This document shows, in pieces, positions 42,279 through 51,846 of a stretch of 64,000 nucleotides of DNA. This DNA comes from Isochrysis galbana (lineage: Eukaryota > Haptophyta > Isochrysidales > Isochrysidaceae), in NCBI GenBank assembly GCA_018136815.1, contig CM030944.1:620456-684455 (forward strand). The letters are read 5' to 3'. Numbering within the stretch: the stretch's first letter is position 1; each line of letters begins with the position of its first letter. Position numbers and translations under genes: made by a program. The notes under the pieces are model-generated. The model saw only the letters and a program-made list of their open reading frames with translations, was not told the DNA's origin and did no database searches.

Positions 42279-43151
42279 ATGTGTATCAGCTCCTCTCGGG
42301 GCACACCGCGAGCAGTGGCGGGAGCTCGCGCCAGCCGATCACCTAGTGTGCAGAGTCTCTCGCCGTCCGGCAGTGCTCACGCGGATTCACTTCGATCGTC
42401 ACGTGATGGTCAGGTGCCGCTTCAGACGGCCAGGATACCGAGGGCTGATCCTACGTCTGTCACAGCTGAACTTGATCTCCCCATTGCATCTGGTCGGGCA
42501 ATGAGGCCAGCACTCTGGAGGCAAAGTGAGCACGGGACTGCGCCGCCGCCCTGGAGTACGCGGAGCCGCCATCTTGCTGAGGAACCATCGATTCCCTTGC
42601 CCCCGCTCATCCCGCTCAAAATACATTCACCAAGGCACACCAGACCGCCATTAGGTGTTCGGCCCTCGATGGGCGAGGTGGACATGATGCTCCGGGAAGA
42701 ACAGGCCAAGGCACGGCGTTCGAAAGCTGCGGCGGCGCTGTCACTGAAGCGCCTGCAAGCCACAAGCAGTGAGGCCGTCCAATCAACGCGCGTTAGGGAG
42801 GAACCTCCGTCGCCCAGAAAGAATGGTGGGACAATGCGAGAAAATATTACCATGCGTGCCGCGCGCTTCTCAGCTGCGGAGGCCTGTAGGGGTTTGTTGG
42901 AGGGAACAGCAGGATCCGAGGATATCGCACACGAAGTTGTGCGTGTGATGGAACCAGACACCGCGTATGAGTGGATGCTCACCTTCTGTCAGTGCGTTGA
43001 ACGAGCCGGTGCAACCCTCGACTCGACCCAACGGCAACTCATCACTCAGCACGAATTGATGGAGAAGCTGCTAGACCATGCGGGATTGGAATTTGTGGAG
43101 GTAGAAACACAAGGCGAAGCGCAGCAGCGGGTGGAGGAGGCGCAAGCGTAG
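42279..43151 (+). CDS. Hypothetical protein
   Basis: 290 codons from ATG to TAG. The N-terminal half is Ser/Pro/Arg-rich and probably disordered. The C-terminal half is helical and acidic-basic mixed, from about residue 120 (GEVDMMLREEQAKARRSKAA) to the end (VEVETQGEAQQRVEEAQA). No family recognised. Third codon positions are GC-rich in the C-terminal half, which supports coding. The first exon or start may differ, since the upstream 300 bp has other open frames. Confidence 0.5.
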   Translation: MCISSSRGTPRAVAGARASRSPSVQSLSPSGSAHADSLRSSRDGQVPLQTARIPRADPTSVTAELDLPIASGRAMRPALWRQSEHGTAPPPWSTRSRHLAEEPSIPLPPLIPLKIHSPRHTRPPLGVRPSMGEVDMMLREEQAKARRSKAAAALSLKRLQATSSEAVQSTRVREEPPSPRKNGGTMRENITMRAARFSAAEACRGLLEGTAGSEDIAHEVVRVMEPDTAYEWMLTFCQCVERAGATLDSTQRQLITQHELMEKLLDHAGLEFVEVETQGEAQQRVEEAQA

Positions 43152-43477
43152 GTGGAAGCTTGGCTTGTGCGCATCCCCCATCCCTCATCTCGCCGAATTC
43201 TCAATCCCGAAGGCACATCTAGGGCGTTCTGCAACGCCAAGTGCACCCACACCGCATGGCGCTAGACTGCTGCTCATGCTGCGACCAAATGGCTGGCGGA
43301 TAATATCGTGATGGAGATTCCCTAGGTTGCGCGTTGCCAGTGACCCTGCTCCTTCAAATTCAAATAGTTGTGCCGTGGCCATGATGGCAATGCGTTGCGA
43401 GGGCGCGCAGCATTACGCACCAAAAGGGAAAACGAGAAACCCGAGCTCTTAAAGCTAGCGAAAAACCATTTATTTAA
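43152..43477. other. Spacer
   Basis: No gene seen. Probably the 3' untranslated region of the preceding ORF. Confidence 0.4.
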
Positions 43478-43585
43478 CATTCTCGCCTCGCGCGTGGCTT
43501 TGGGACTCTACTTTGTAGCCACGCGCCCCTGACCCCAACATTCCCCTCTAACTGCCTTGCGGCTCCTCCCCTTGAGGTCACCTTC
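43478..43585 (+). repeat. Dispersed repeat family D, copy 3 (divergent)
   Basis: Shares AACATTCTCGCCTC and GTAGCCACG with the copy at 45965-46098 and CTGCCTTGCGGCTCCTCCCC with the others. It lacks the terminal A run. Confidence 0.6.
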
Positions 43586-43974
43586 CGTGGAATATGGGAC
43601 AGACTCAAGTTGAGCCATCAAATGTCAAATGCAAATGTCCATGCGGTCAGTTTACAATAATAAACGCCTAACGCAATTGAAATCGTGCAAAGACTTACAT
43701 AACATTTTAAAACTCTCGAACCCCAGCGCAGTGCTTCACCTTCTTTGTCTTCGTATCTCCTCACTCAAGTTTATACTTGGTTGCCCCATGGGGGGGCACG
43801 AGCCCCCCCCCCCTCTCCACTCCTCCCCTGCCATGGGGGAGGAACCACCCATGCTCCTGGCCCGCCTGATGGCTTGCCAGGAGCAGACTGCCCTGCCGAC
43901 CCACTCTCTCACTGGCAGGCTTGCCTGCCTCGCGCGTCCTGGCCTGTCGTGGCCAGCCCATCGCTCCAACCCCC

Positions 43975-44165
43975 CTCCCCCCCTGTTCGATAGGCAGACA
44001 GGTGCAGATTGGGGACCCCTGAGGCACAGGAGCGCCAGCGAGGGAGAGGCAGGGGAGGCCAGGGCCCAGCCCCAGCCTCCTCTGCCCCCTGAGCTGGCCT
44101 CCAGGGGCCTCCAGGGGTCGCCAGGGGCAGCTGCAGGCCTGTCGCAGGCGCGCCATCGCGCGTGC
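43975..44165 (-). repeat. Dispersed repeat family B, copy 2
   Basis: Inverted relative to 40068-40262; the block order and most bases are conserved. Any frames across it are by-products of G/C-rich composition. Confidence 0.75.
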
Positions 44166-44235
44166 CTGCAGGAGAGGGGAGAGAGAGCGCGGAGAAGGGG
44201 GTGGGCGGAGCGAGAGCTCCGCTCACCGGAAAATA

Positions 44236-44330
44236 GGTAAGTCCCGCACCTGTTTACAGGATAAGTCGGGACCGAGGCCGCCGCCAGCCCGGTAGGCGTA
44301 GGAGGAAGGGGGGAACGGATCGCCTGGGGG
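44236..44330 (+). repeat. Dispersed repeat family F, copy 2
   Basis: Contains TAAGTCCCGCACCTG and TTTACAGGATAAGTCGGGAC, as in the inverted copy at 5455-5545. It directly adjoins the family G repeat, so both may be parts of one larger element. Confidence 0.7.
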
Positions 44331-44475
44331 TAGGGCCAGGTCAGAGTTTCGTGAAACTCACTTCGAAACTTGGGCCACTTCTGTGGGGAAAAAACTTTCG
44401 CGAAATGTGGGCTCAAAATCGCCCATTATGATTATGCGCAACTTGCGCGAAACTCCGGGGGGGGGGGGGGGGGGA
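44331..44475 (+). repeat. Palindrome-rich dispersed repeat family G, copy 1
   Basis: About 145 bp ending in a run of G. It contains several copies or near copies of the palindrome GTTTCGCGAAAC, spaced by TTCGAAACTTGGG and GGGCTCAAAAT-like words. It matches the reverse complement of 54414-54553 along its full length. No coding capacity. Palindromic units next to a homopolymer suggest a structured, possibly fold-back, element. Confidence 0.8.
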
Positions 44476-45469
44476 TTTTGCTTGCGCATGCCGGCCGCGC
44501 CCACCCAGCCGCCAAAGCTAATTATTATGATTTTCATGACATTATTCACGCAGTCTTGAGGTCATTTCCAATGCGGTCAGCGGTCATCCTCACGCAGCGA
44601 GCGACTTCCCCGTGGCGGCTCTCACCTTGCACCTTGCTGTATTCTTGCCCTTCAGAAGCTGAAGGCGGCACGGGCCCGGGCGCCGGTACATATTTGGGCG
44701 GGAGCTAGCGAGATAGGGGGGGGGGGGGGCGGGCGGGGGGGGGGGGGGGGCGGGGGGGGGCGAGGAGCGAGCGAGAGAGCATGCCAGGCGAGGCTCTCCC
44801 CCGGCTTGCCGGCTTGCGCTGCCACGCCGGCCCGCGCGTCACGAATGCATTCGTGACATGCCACTTCGCCCCACCCTCGCCTTCAGGTGCCAGCAAGTGT
44901 CGTCGCTAGGGCCGCGCCACGTCGTCCAGGAACAGCGCAAGCAGTTCCCCGGCGCGCGCGCCGGAGGGCTTCAAATCACATGCTCTCTGTTCCCAACTTG
45001 GGCCATGGCTGCTAGCTAAGAGTGTCATGTCTCTCTCTCCTAATTCGGCATCGTGTGAGCGTGTGTTTTCCTTGCTTGCATGCCTTTTCTCATCTGATTG
45101 GTCCACTACTTTGGCCCATCAGGTGCAGTCGTCTGTCATGTTGCGTAGTTGCGTAACAATAGCAACAAACGTGAGCATGAGCGCTGCATGTGAGAGCGTG
45201 AAACGTGAGAGCACCCTTGGCTATGAAATGTGCCGTAAAACATAATATGCGTATGCTATTTAGCATTAGTAACACTCACTATATCTATATACGCTATGAC
45301 TAATGTTAGACTAATGACTAATGACTGTGACTATCGTGCCTATCTACCGCGGCGACGGGCGACGGGCGCATTTTTACATATTTTCTACATATTTGGGTGA
45401 GAGCCTCGCATATAAACGACATATCGTGACGACATATTTGGGCACTTTTTTCTACATATTATGGCCTAC
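44476..45469. other. Intergenic, with G-tracts
   Basis: No gene recognised. A G-run block at about 44715-44760 could form G-quadruplexes. A perfect 20-bp palindrome centred on GCATGC-like ATGCAT lies at 44838-44857. AT-rich words ACATATTT recur at 45370-45470. Confidence 0.5.
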
Positions 45470-45760
45470 CCCTAGTCGAATTTGAGTCGCACGAGTACCA
45501 CTACATACCTATCCTAGAGTCTACACTCTACACTAGTGAGGTTCACTACCTTGGTCAGGAGCCTTACCCCGCCAAAAGCGCACTGCTCTGTGCGCACGCA
45601 TAAAGCCGCTCAAGGGAGGAAGCCCAAACTCAAGAAACCGCTAGAACTCAGCACCCCCGTATTCATTGAAAACGAGAAAGGTAGACTACAACTGAGCGAA
45701 AACACCCGCCTCGTAGCGGAAGCGCTTGGCCTCGCAGAAAGACTCGCATAACATGATGTG
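45470..45760 (+). repeat. Dispersed repeat family E, copy 2 (uninterrupted)
   Basis: Homologous to 40975-41339 plus 41842-41870. The last third is open and reads ENEKGRLQLSENTRLVAEA and onward to ERLA before a stop, which suggests a short C-terminal coding remnant of an unknown element. Confidence 0.7.
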
Positions 45761-45964
45761 TCGTCCCGTGTGAAATGACCATCTGAAAGTGTGAACGATC
45801 ACTATAGGACATCTACGATGAACACCGCAGCACGCGGAAGCAACGGGACCCTGGAACAATTTTAAGATAAACAGGTGACCCAGTGGCCAGTGGCACAGGA
45901 GGGAGCTGAGAACACGCCGCTGAGGACAGGTGCACCCCGCTCCGCTCGGACCCCCCACATGACC

Positions 45965-46098
45965 CGAGCCCCTAAGTAGAGCACGAGGGGAGTTGCCGCA
46001 AGGCGGGGAACGAGGGCGAGGAAGGGAAGGGGGCGTGGCTACGAGTATGCGATCTAGTGCCGCGGGTGAGGCGAGAATGTTAGAAGGTTTTTTTAGGG
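45965..46098 (-). repeat. Dispersed repeat family D, copy 4
   Basis: The reverse complement runs from a short A run through CTTCTAACATTCTCGCC, GTAGCCACGCCCCC and CCGCCTTGCGGC to GTGCTCTACTTAGGGGC, the last block being the same as in 40648-40777. Confidence 0.75.
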
Positions 46099-46758
46099 GC
46101 TCAAGGCTCAAGGCCTTGACTCAAGGGAGTAGTAGGTAGTTGACCATGTTCAGACGTTCATGACGGTCAAAAAGTTTGAGTTGAGTTCGCGTTCGACTAT
46201 TTTTTCTACCACCTAGGAGTACTTGTATTTCTTGTTTCCGGTGCGGACGGACTTGGAGTTGCGGACTTGTGTAAAGATTGTACCTGCCGAGGAGTGAGGG
46301 GAGGCTGGTTGAGGAGGACAAACCCGCAGCCAACGAGCGCCGCCGCCCCCCCCTCCCTCCCCCTCCCCCTCCCCCCCCCGCCCCCCCCCCCCCCCTCCCT
46401 CCCTCACCCGCCCACCCGCCGGCGCGGCGCGCGCGCGCGCGATTCAAACGGGCAGCGCGTCGGGGGGGGGAGGAGGGGCGGGGGGAGGGGGGAGAGGGGC
46501 GGGGGGGGGGAGGGGGAGGGAGGGGGGGGGGGCGGGGCGGCCGAGGGATGCGGTGGCGCGGTTTCCCGCGCAGTGCGCCGAAGACCGTTGGGCCGATCCG
46601 GCCGGCTCCTCTCTCTCTCTCTCTCTCTCTCTCTCCCGCCCCCCCCCCCCCCCCCCTTCCCCCCCCCCCCCGCGCGCGGGGAAGGTGTCGCCCCCCCCCC
46701 CCTCTCCCGCTCTCTCCCCCCCCCCCGCGCGCGCGCACACCTCTGCGTGTCCTCAGAA

Positions 46759-46809
<51 letters not shown>

Positions 46810-47672
46810 TCTCCGTCTCTCTCTCCCTCTCCCTCGCTTCTGTCTCCCTCTCTTCCTCTCTCTCCTCTCTCCCGTCCCTCCCTCTCCCTCTCTGCTCTCT
46901 TCTCCCAGTTGTATAACCTCTTCAGCAGAGACATTGAAGAGTACAGACCTCCCCTCCCCCCCCCCGCCCGACTCAGTGGCCTCTCTCCCCCTCTCTTCCC
47001 CCTCCCCCCCCGCCGCCGCCTCGGAGGAGTGGGGGGGAGGAGCGGCAGGTGGCCGCGCGGCGCCGGGGGGGGGGGACCTCTCGCCCGCCCCCCCCCTCTC
47101 TCTCTCGCGCCGCCTCGCGCGACCTCCCTCGGAAAGCATAAAAAGATCCCCCGATACGAGAAAAGAACACCGTAAGCCTTCCCCCCCCCCGCGCCCCTCT
47201 CCCGCGCCACCGACGGCAGAGAGAGAGCCCCCCTCCCGTACGGTAGCCAGCGAGTGGGGGGCACCCATTCCCCTCTCTCTCTCCCTCTCTCTCTCTCTCT
47301 CCTCTTTCTTCTCTCCTCCCCCTCCCCCTCGATCTCCCTCTCTCTCTCTTCTCTCTCCCCCTTCCCTCTCCTTCCTCTCTCTCCTCCCATCACGCGGGCC
47401 CCAACCCTCACAAATTCCATTCCGTCTCCCCATATCTCTCGAGGCGCGCTTTCTCTTCTCACCGCGACCCCCTCCGCCACCAGTTGGCTCGCACCGCCGC
47501 CGCCGCCGCCCTCTCTCTCTCTCTCTCTCTCTCGCCTCTCCGGAAGGGGAGGGGGGGGGGGAGGAGGGAGCCCACCCAGCGAGCCGCCGCACCGAGCGCG
47601 TGGCGCGGGCGGGCGGCCGCGGCACAAGGGCGCAGGGCACGCACCTCTGCCCTCCACCCGGCCTCTCACGCC
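46099..47672. other. Low-complexity CT/C/G tract upstream of the CXC-domain gene
   Basis: From about 46290 the sequence is almost only C and T or G runs, with (CT)n at 46605-46635, 46762-46805 and several shorter arrays. Long frames run through it on both strands and encode only Ser-Leu, Pro or Arg-Glu repeats. It is probably the promoter and transcribed leader of the gene at 47673, and may form triplex or quadruplex structures. Confidence 0.6.
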
Positions 47673-50438
47673 ATGCCAGAGACTGAGAAGCAGCGGCAGA
47701 ACCCTCAGGGCGGAGGCAGAGCTGCCAGGTCGCCCCTTTCCAGGCCTGTCTCCTCGCCGACCACGAGGCAGGCCGCGGCGGCAGAGCGGTCAGAAGCCGT
47801 ACACCAGCGGCCCAAGAACCCTGCGCCGCCCACCGTACCTGAAGCTGCTGCATTGATCAAGCAGATGGAGGACTGCGGCACATGCGTGAACTGCCTCGAC
47901 AAGCGCAAGTTCGGCGGGCCAGGACTCAAGCGCAAGGCCTGCGTCGCGAAGCGCCAGGCCGCGTCGAAGGCGGCAGCCGCCTCTAAGAAGGCCGCCGCCG
48001 CCGCGGCCGCCGCGAGTCAGAGCAAGAGTGTAGCCGTGCCATTGCACTCGCCGCGCAGCCGGTCGCTGGCGATTGGAGCAGCATGCATCGACTCCATCGC
48101 GGGGCCCTCCTCGCTGGGCTTCTCATCGTTCTCGCCCTGCCTGAACAGCATGGACTCGCCCGCCTATGAGCTGCGCGTATCGGACATGCTCTCTTTCACA
48201 CCCCTCGACCGCTCTGTCGGTGGGCCGGACTTCATGAAGACGCCAATCGGCGGGCTCGGCTTGAGCAGCCCCTTACCTAGTGCTGGCAAGCGAAAGCTCT
48301 CGCCCGCAGAAGCGGCCGCTATCGCCGTGCCGCGCCGGATGCTCCGCTCGGCCGAGGGACATGGCTCCCTTGGTCCCATCGATGCCATCGCCTTCAAGAC
48401 GGGTGGCGCGACCGGCCAGGGCCTGGCCGGAGAGGAGTCCGAGGGCCGCGCCCCGCTGAATGAACTGCCCGTCAATCACTCCATGAGCAAGACCCTGACG
48501 CCGGCGGCCATCGCACCCTCCACGCCGATGAAGACGCCTGAAATAGAGGCGCTCTTGAACGCGGCGGCTGGCGGCGCATCCCCCCTATCGGAGTTCGCCC
48601 ACCTCCTCGACTCCGAACAACGCCTCCCCTCGAACGCCGCTGGTGGTGGCTCCATGCCCGAGATGTCGCCACTCTTCCAGCTTGCCAATCTGACGGAGTA
48701 CACGCCGCGCCTGCCTATGCCGCGCCTCAACATGAACTCGGCAGAGCGGCCGGCGGACCCGGACGAGCTCAAACACGCCCTTCTCAACTCGTCGCTGGGC
48801 ACAAGTCCTCTCGCGACTAACACTCCCGATCAGCTCTGCAACGACCTGCGTGCCGCTCTCCAGCCGTCCGGCTTTGGAAGCGTCGAGCAGCGAAGTATTG
48901 ACCAGCTCAACATGCCGCCGCCCGATGCGCGCATGTCCCCCGGCCTGAGTGCGCAGGAGAAGAAGGCGGCGCGAAAGCGTAACCTCGAGGAGGCCCTCGT
49001 CAGCGGCGGCGTAGCAGAGAGCATGATGGCCGGTATGTTCGACTCGATTGACGGCTCAGGGCTCGACCTCTGCGACGCTAGCGACCGCTTCTCACTCTGC
49101 GAACTCATCGACCAGCCCCTCGACCAGCTGGAACCCGCGTCCCGACGCAAGTCGTCCGGTGGCAGCAAGCGCAGCAAAAGACAAGAGAAGGAAAAGGGCA
49201 AGCCCGCCAAGTGCCGCTGTGACAAGTCGGGCTGTCTCAAGCGCTACTGTGTCTGCTTCGCCGTGGGCAACGTCTGCTCGCCCGAGTGCGCTTGCAAGGG
49301 CTGCGTGAACAACGAGAGCACCGAGGAGTTCAAGCGGCAGCGCGAGGAGGCAATCAAGCTGATGGAGAAGAAGAAATCCAACGCCTTCAAGCCACGCATA
49401 GGCGTCATAGGAGACGGCGAGGAAGGCGCCTTCGATCAGGTCCATCTGGTCGGATGCAACTGCAAGAAGTCGGGCTGCATCAAGCGATACTGCGAGTGCT
49501 ACCAAGCGGGCGTGAAATGCTCAGACAAGTGCAAGTGCTGCGATTGCAAGAACCCGCACGGCGCTTTCGAGGGATGCCGTCGATCGGAGTCAGCTGACAC
49601 TGAGCTCCTCAGCTCGTCTGCCAGCAACTCGTTTGCTCTTGCCATTTTTGCCGGCACGGGGGCGCCGCTTTCGGTCAGCACCCGATCGCCCAGCCGCTCC
49701 TCGCCCAAATCGCCACGCGCGCCTTCATCCCCCGCGGACACGCTCATTGCCGCCGCTGAGTTGGCCGACAAGGCGGAGGAGATGGACATTGATTATCTGC
49801 GCGTCGATTCGTGTGACAGATTGAGCGAGCGCGGGGGCAGCGACACAGAGCCTGTGCCGCTGCTATCTGCAAAGCGAGGCAGCCCGCTCTTTGCTCGACC
49901 ACGGGATTTATCGCCCGCAGCTGGCACTCCTGCGGGTGATACTGCTGCATCGGCTGCTGCTGGAGCTGACACGCCGGCGACAGGTGCTGACAAGTCCGTC
50001 GCCGCCCAGACACCCGCCGCCGCCGACACACCCGCCACGGCATCCACACCCGCGGCTGCGGAGACACCTGGCGCCGCTGCTCAACCTGGAGCTGAGACAC
50101 CAGCAGCATCCACCTCCGCCACCGTGCCAGGAGTGCCCACACCCTTTCAGGGTCTTGCATTCACACCTGCGGGCAAGCCACAGCCCAAACTCCAGGCGCC
50201 AAGCTCCGAAGCGTTGGGGTCAGTCGGCCCGACAACTAGTTTCGGTGAGATTGCTAGACCAACGCAGGTGAGACCTAAAGCTGCCTCGCACATCCACAGG
50301 CTGCACCACGACTGCGTAGTATACGCGCGTGCGCCGCATGTACCGCCCGCCCCTTCGTATGGATTCACGCACTTACCCGCCCGCCCGCCCTCGGCCTCAT
50401 GCGCCTGCAGCCTCTCGGCGACGTACAGCAGATGGTGA
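47673..50438 (+). CDS. Tesmin/TSO1-like CXC-domain protein with a half CXXC zinc finger
   Basis: From ATG at 47673 the frame has 921 codons. Residues 68-94 (CGTCVNCLDKRKFGGPG, then KRKACV) match the second half of a CXXC finger, including the KFGG motif that in complete fingers reads unmethylated CpG. After a long Ser/Pro-rich region come two CXC repeats near residues 513-550 and 590-630 (KCRCDKSGCLKRYCVCF; GCNCKKSGCIKRYCECY) joined by a conserved linker. This is the CRC DNA-binding unit of LIN54, tesmin and plant TSO1/CPP proteins, which bind the TTYGAA-type CHR element in cell-cycle promoters. The protein is therefore a nuclear DNA-binding regulator. The tail is Ala/Thr/Pro-rich. A GTGAGA donor at 50268 means the last 55 codons may be intron read-through and the real C-terminus may lie in a further exon. 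Confidence 0.88.
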   Translation: MPETEKQRQNPQGGGRAARSPLSRPVSSPTTRQAAAAERSEAVHQRPKNPAPPTVPEAAALIKQMEDCGTCVNCLDKRKFGGPGLKRKACVAKRQAASKAAAASKKAAAAAAAASQSKSVAVPLHSPRSRSLAIGAACIDSIAGPSSLGFSSFSPCLNSMDSPAYELRVSDMLSFTPLDRSVGGPDFMKTPIGGLGLSSPLPSAGKRKLSPAEAAAIAVPRRMLRSAEGHGSLGPIDAIAFKTGGATGQGLAGEESEGRAPLNELPVNHSMSKTLTPAAIAPSTPMKTPEIEALLNAAAGGASPLSEFAHLLDSEQRLPSNAAGGGSMPEMSPLFQLANLTEYTPRLPMPRLNMNSAERPADPDELKHALLNSSLGTSPLATNTPDQLCNDLRAALQPSGFGSVEQRSIDQLNMPPPDARMSPGLSAQEKKAARKRNLEEALVSGGVAESMMAGMFDSIDGSGLDLCDASDRFSLCELIDQPLDQLEPASRRKSSGGSKRSKRQEKEKGKPAKCRCDKSGCLKRYCVCFAVGNVCSPECACKGCVNNESTEEFKRQREEAIKLMEKKKSNAFKPRIGVIGDGEEGAFDQVHLVGCNCKKSGCIKRYCECYQAGVKCSDKCKCCDCKNPHGAFEGCRRSESADTELLSSSASNSFALAIFAGTGAPLSVSTRSPSRSSPKSPRAPSSPADTLIAAAELADKAEEMDIDYLRVDSCDRLSERGGSDTEPVPLLSAKRGSPLFARPRDLSPAAGTPAGDTAASAAAGADTPATGADKSVAAQTPAAADTPATASTPAAAETPGAAAQPGAETPAASTSATVPGVPTPFQGLAFTPAGKPQPKLQAPSSEALGSVGPTTSFGEIARPTQVRPKAASHIHRLHHDCVVYARAPHVPPAPSYGFTHLPARPPSASCACSLSATYSRW

Positions 50439-51644
50439 TGTGATGTGGGACGGAGGGATCCGTCTTGGAGCACCTCGGCAGCTTTCGCCATAAGGCTACG
50501 TACTGGTCAACGGACAACGTGGTTGTCACCGTTCAGTCTGCCTTACTTTCTGCCAGTGCCAACTGTAGCCAGATTCACTGCGGAAGCGAATCGGCCTACG
50601 AGGGCGCTCATCTGCTTCCACTTCTAGCCGTGCGTATATTGGAGCTGTTCCTCTGCGGATTCGTGATCCAATCGCCCTGGACCAGGCGTGCGCATGCCGC
50701 CATGCTTGGAAACAAGCATACTGGGTGGGTGGTCGCGAGCAGGGTGTGCCGGCGGTCACTGAAAAATGCCGTGACGGAGGACGCATGTGCAATCTTCCAT
50801 GGTGGGGCTTGGCTCTGGCCTGCGCATCGATCAGCGCTGTCCCGCTCAATGCGCAGCGATGGGCAAGTCATGCCGGCGATGCCGATCATCCGACAGTATG
50901 TTGGGGGGGGCGATTGTAGATCTGCCCTTCTACTTTGGTGACCAATCCTACTGGCTTCGGGTCAAGGTGTCTATGCGCGGCACAAAGGCACACCCGCTGC
51001 AGAATCGCGCGTGCTCAGACGTGGGCAGCACGTTAGGCCCTCCGAGCGGATACGGTGTTGCGTGTGAAGTCTTAGCATTTGGTGCGAGGTGCTTTTCATC
51101 TTCTGAGCAGCTAGTCGACGGGCATCGTGGCAGCGTGTTGCGGCCAAGATCTAAGTCGAACGCTACTCGTACCAGTTTTGTGTTTCATCCAATGGGGGGC
51201 AGAGGGATGCGTGCAGCAGCCCCAGTCTCTGGCCGACCGGAGAAGGCTCCATATTTGCTCACTGTGCGGAGAACGTCAACAGTGCAAGTGGAGCCGTGTT
51301 GCAGATCGGCACATCAACTTGGAACGTGCAGGGGACCGACCGCCTGCGCGGCACAGCTCCTCAACGAACGCTTCTAATTAAATTGCGTCTCCTTTCTGTG
51401 CCAGAAGCAAGGCGATGCCACCGCCGTTATGGGTCATTCATGCCTTTCCGCGTGTTGTATGTTGTACCCAATATCGAGCATGATCGGTGTTATACTACTA
51501 AAAAATCTTAAAAACTAACCGCTACTTGCACGGCGCGTGGCAGAGTGCTTGTGCTACTCCTAGCTACCCTCCCTACCCTACCACTTCCCCTCTCCCCGCT
51601 TCCTTGGAGAACCGGGCTAGGAGGGGAGGCCGCGCGCGCTGCTT
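50439..51644. other. Region downstream of the CXC-domain gene
   Basis: No gene recognised. Overlapping frames at 50465-50941 and 50787-51377 have no known domain. Part may be the 3' exon or untranslated region of the preceding gene. Confidence 0.45.
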
Positions 51645-51846
51645 TGTCGCATCCGCGATCGACCTTTGCTTGTTTTAGAAGTTGTCTGCGTTTCTATGTC
51701 CCCTCCTTGCAGGCTAGTCACTAGTCACCGTCGCATCATGCATCATCCTACATTCGCCCTTTTTACCCTCGCCTCCCTTGTCGCCTCCCTTGTCGCCTGC
51801 TTGCCCCTCACCTGGCTTACCTCCTTGCGTGCTCCTAGCGTTTTTA
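51645..51846 (+). repeat. Dispersed repeat family A, copy 2
   Basis: Inverted relative to 641-846, with about 20 differences and small indels. It includes a local duplication of TTGTCGCCTCCC in this copy. Confidence 0.8.

Noticed and set aside
46404..47853. Very long frames on both strands through the low-complexity tract
   Set aside because: They consist of Ser-Leu, Arg-Glu, Pro or Gly runs caused by CT, GA, C and G repeats; simple repeats of this kind lack stops in any frame.
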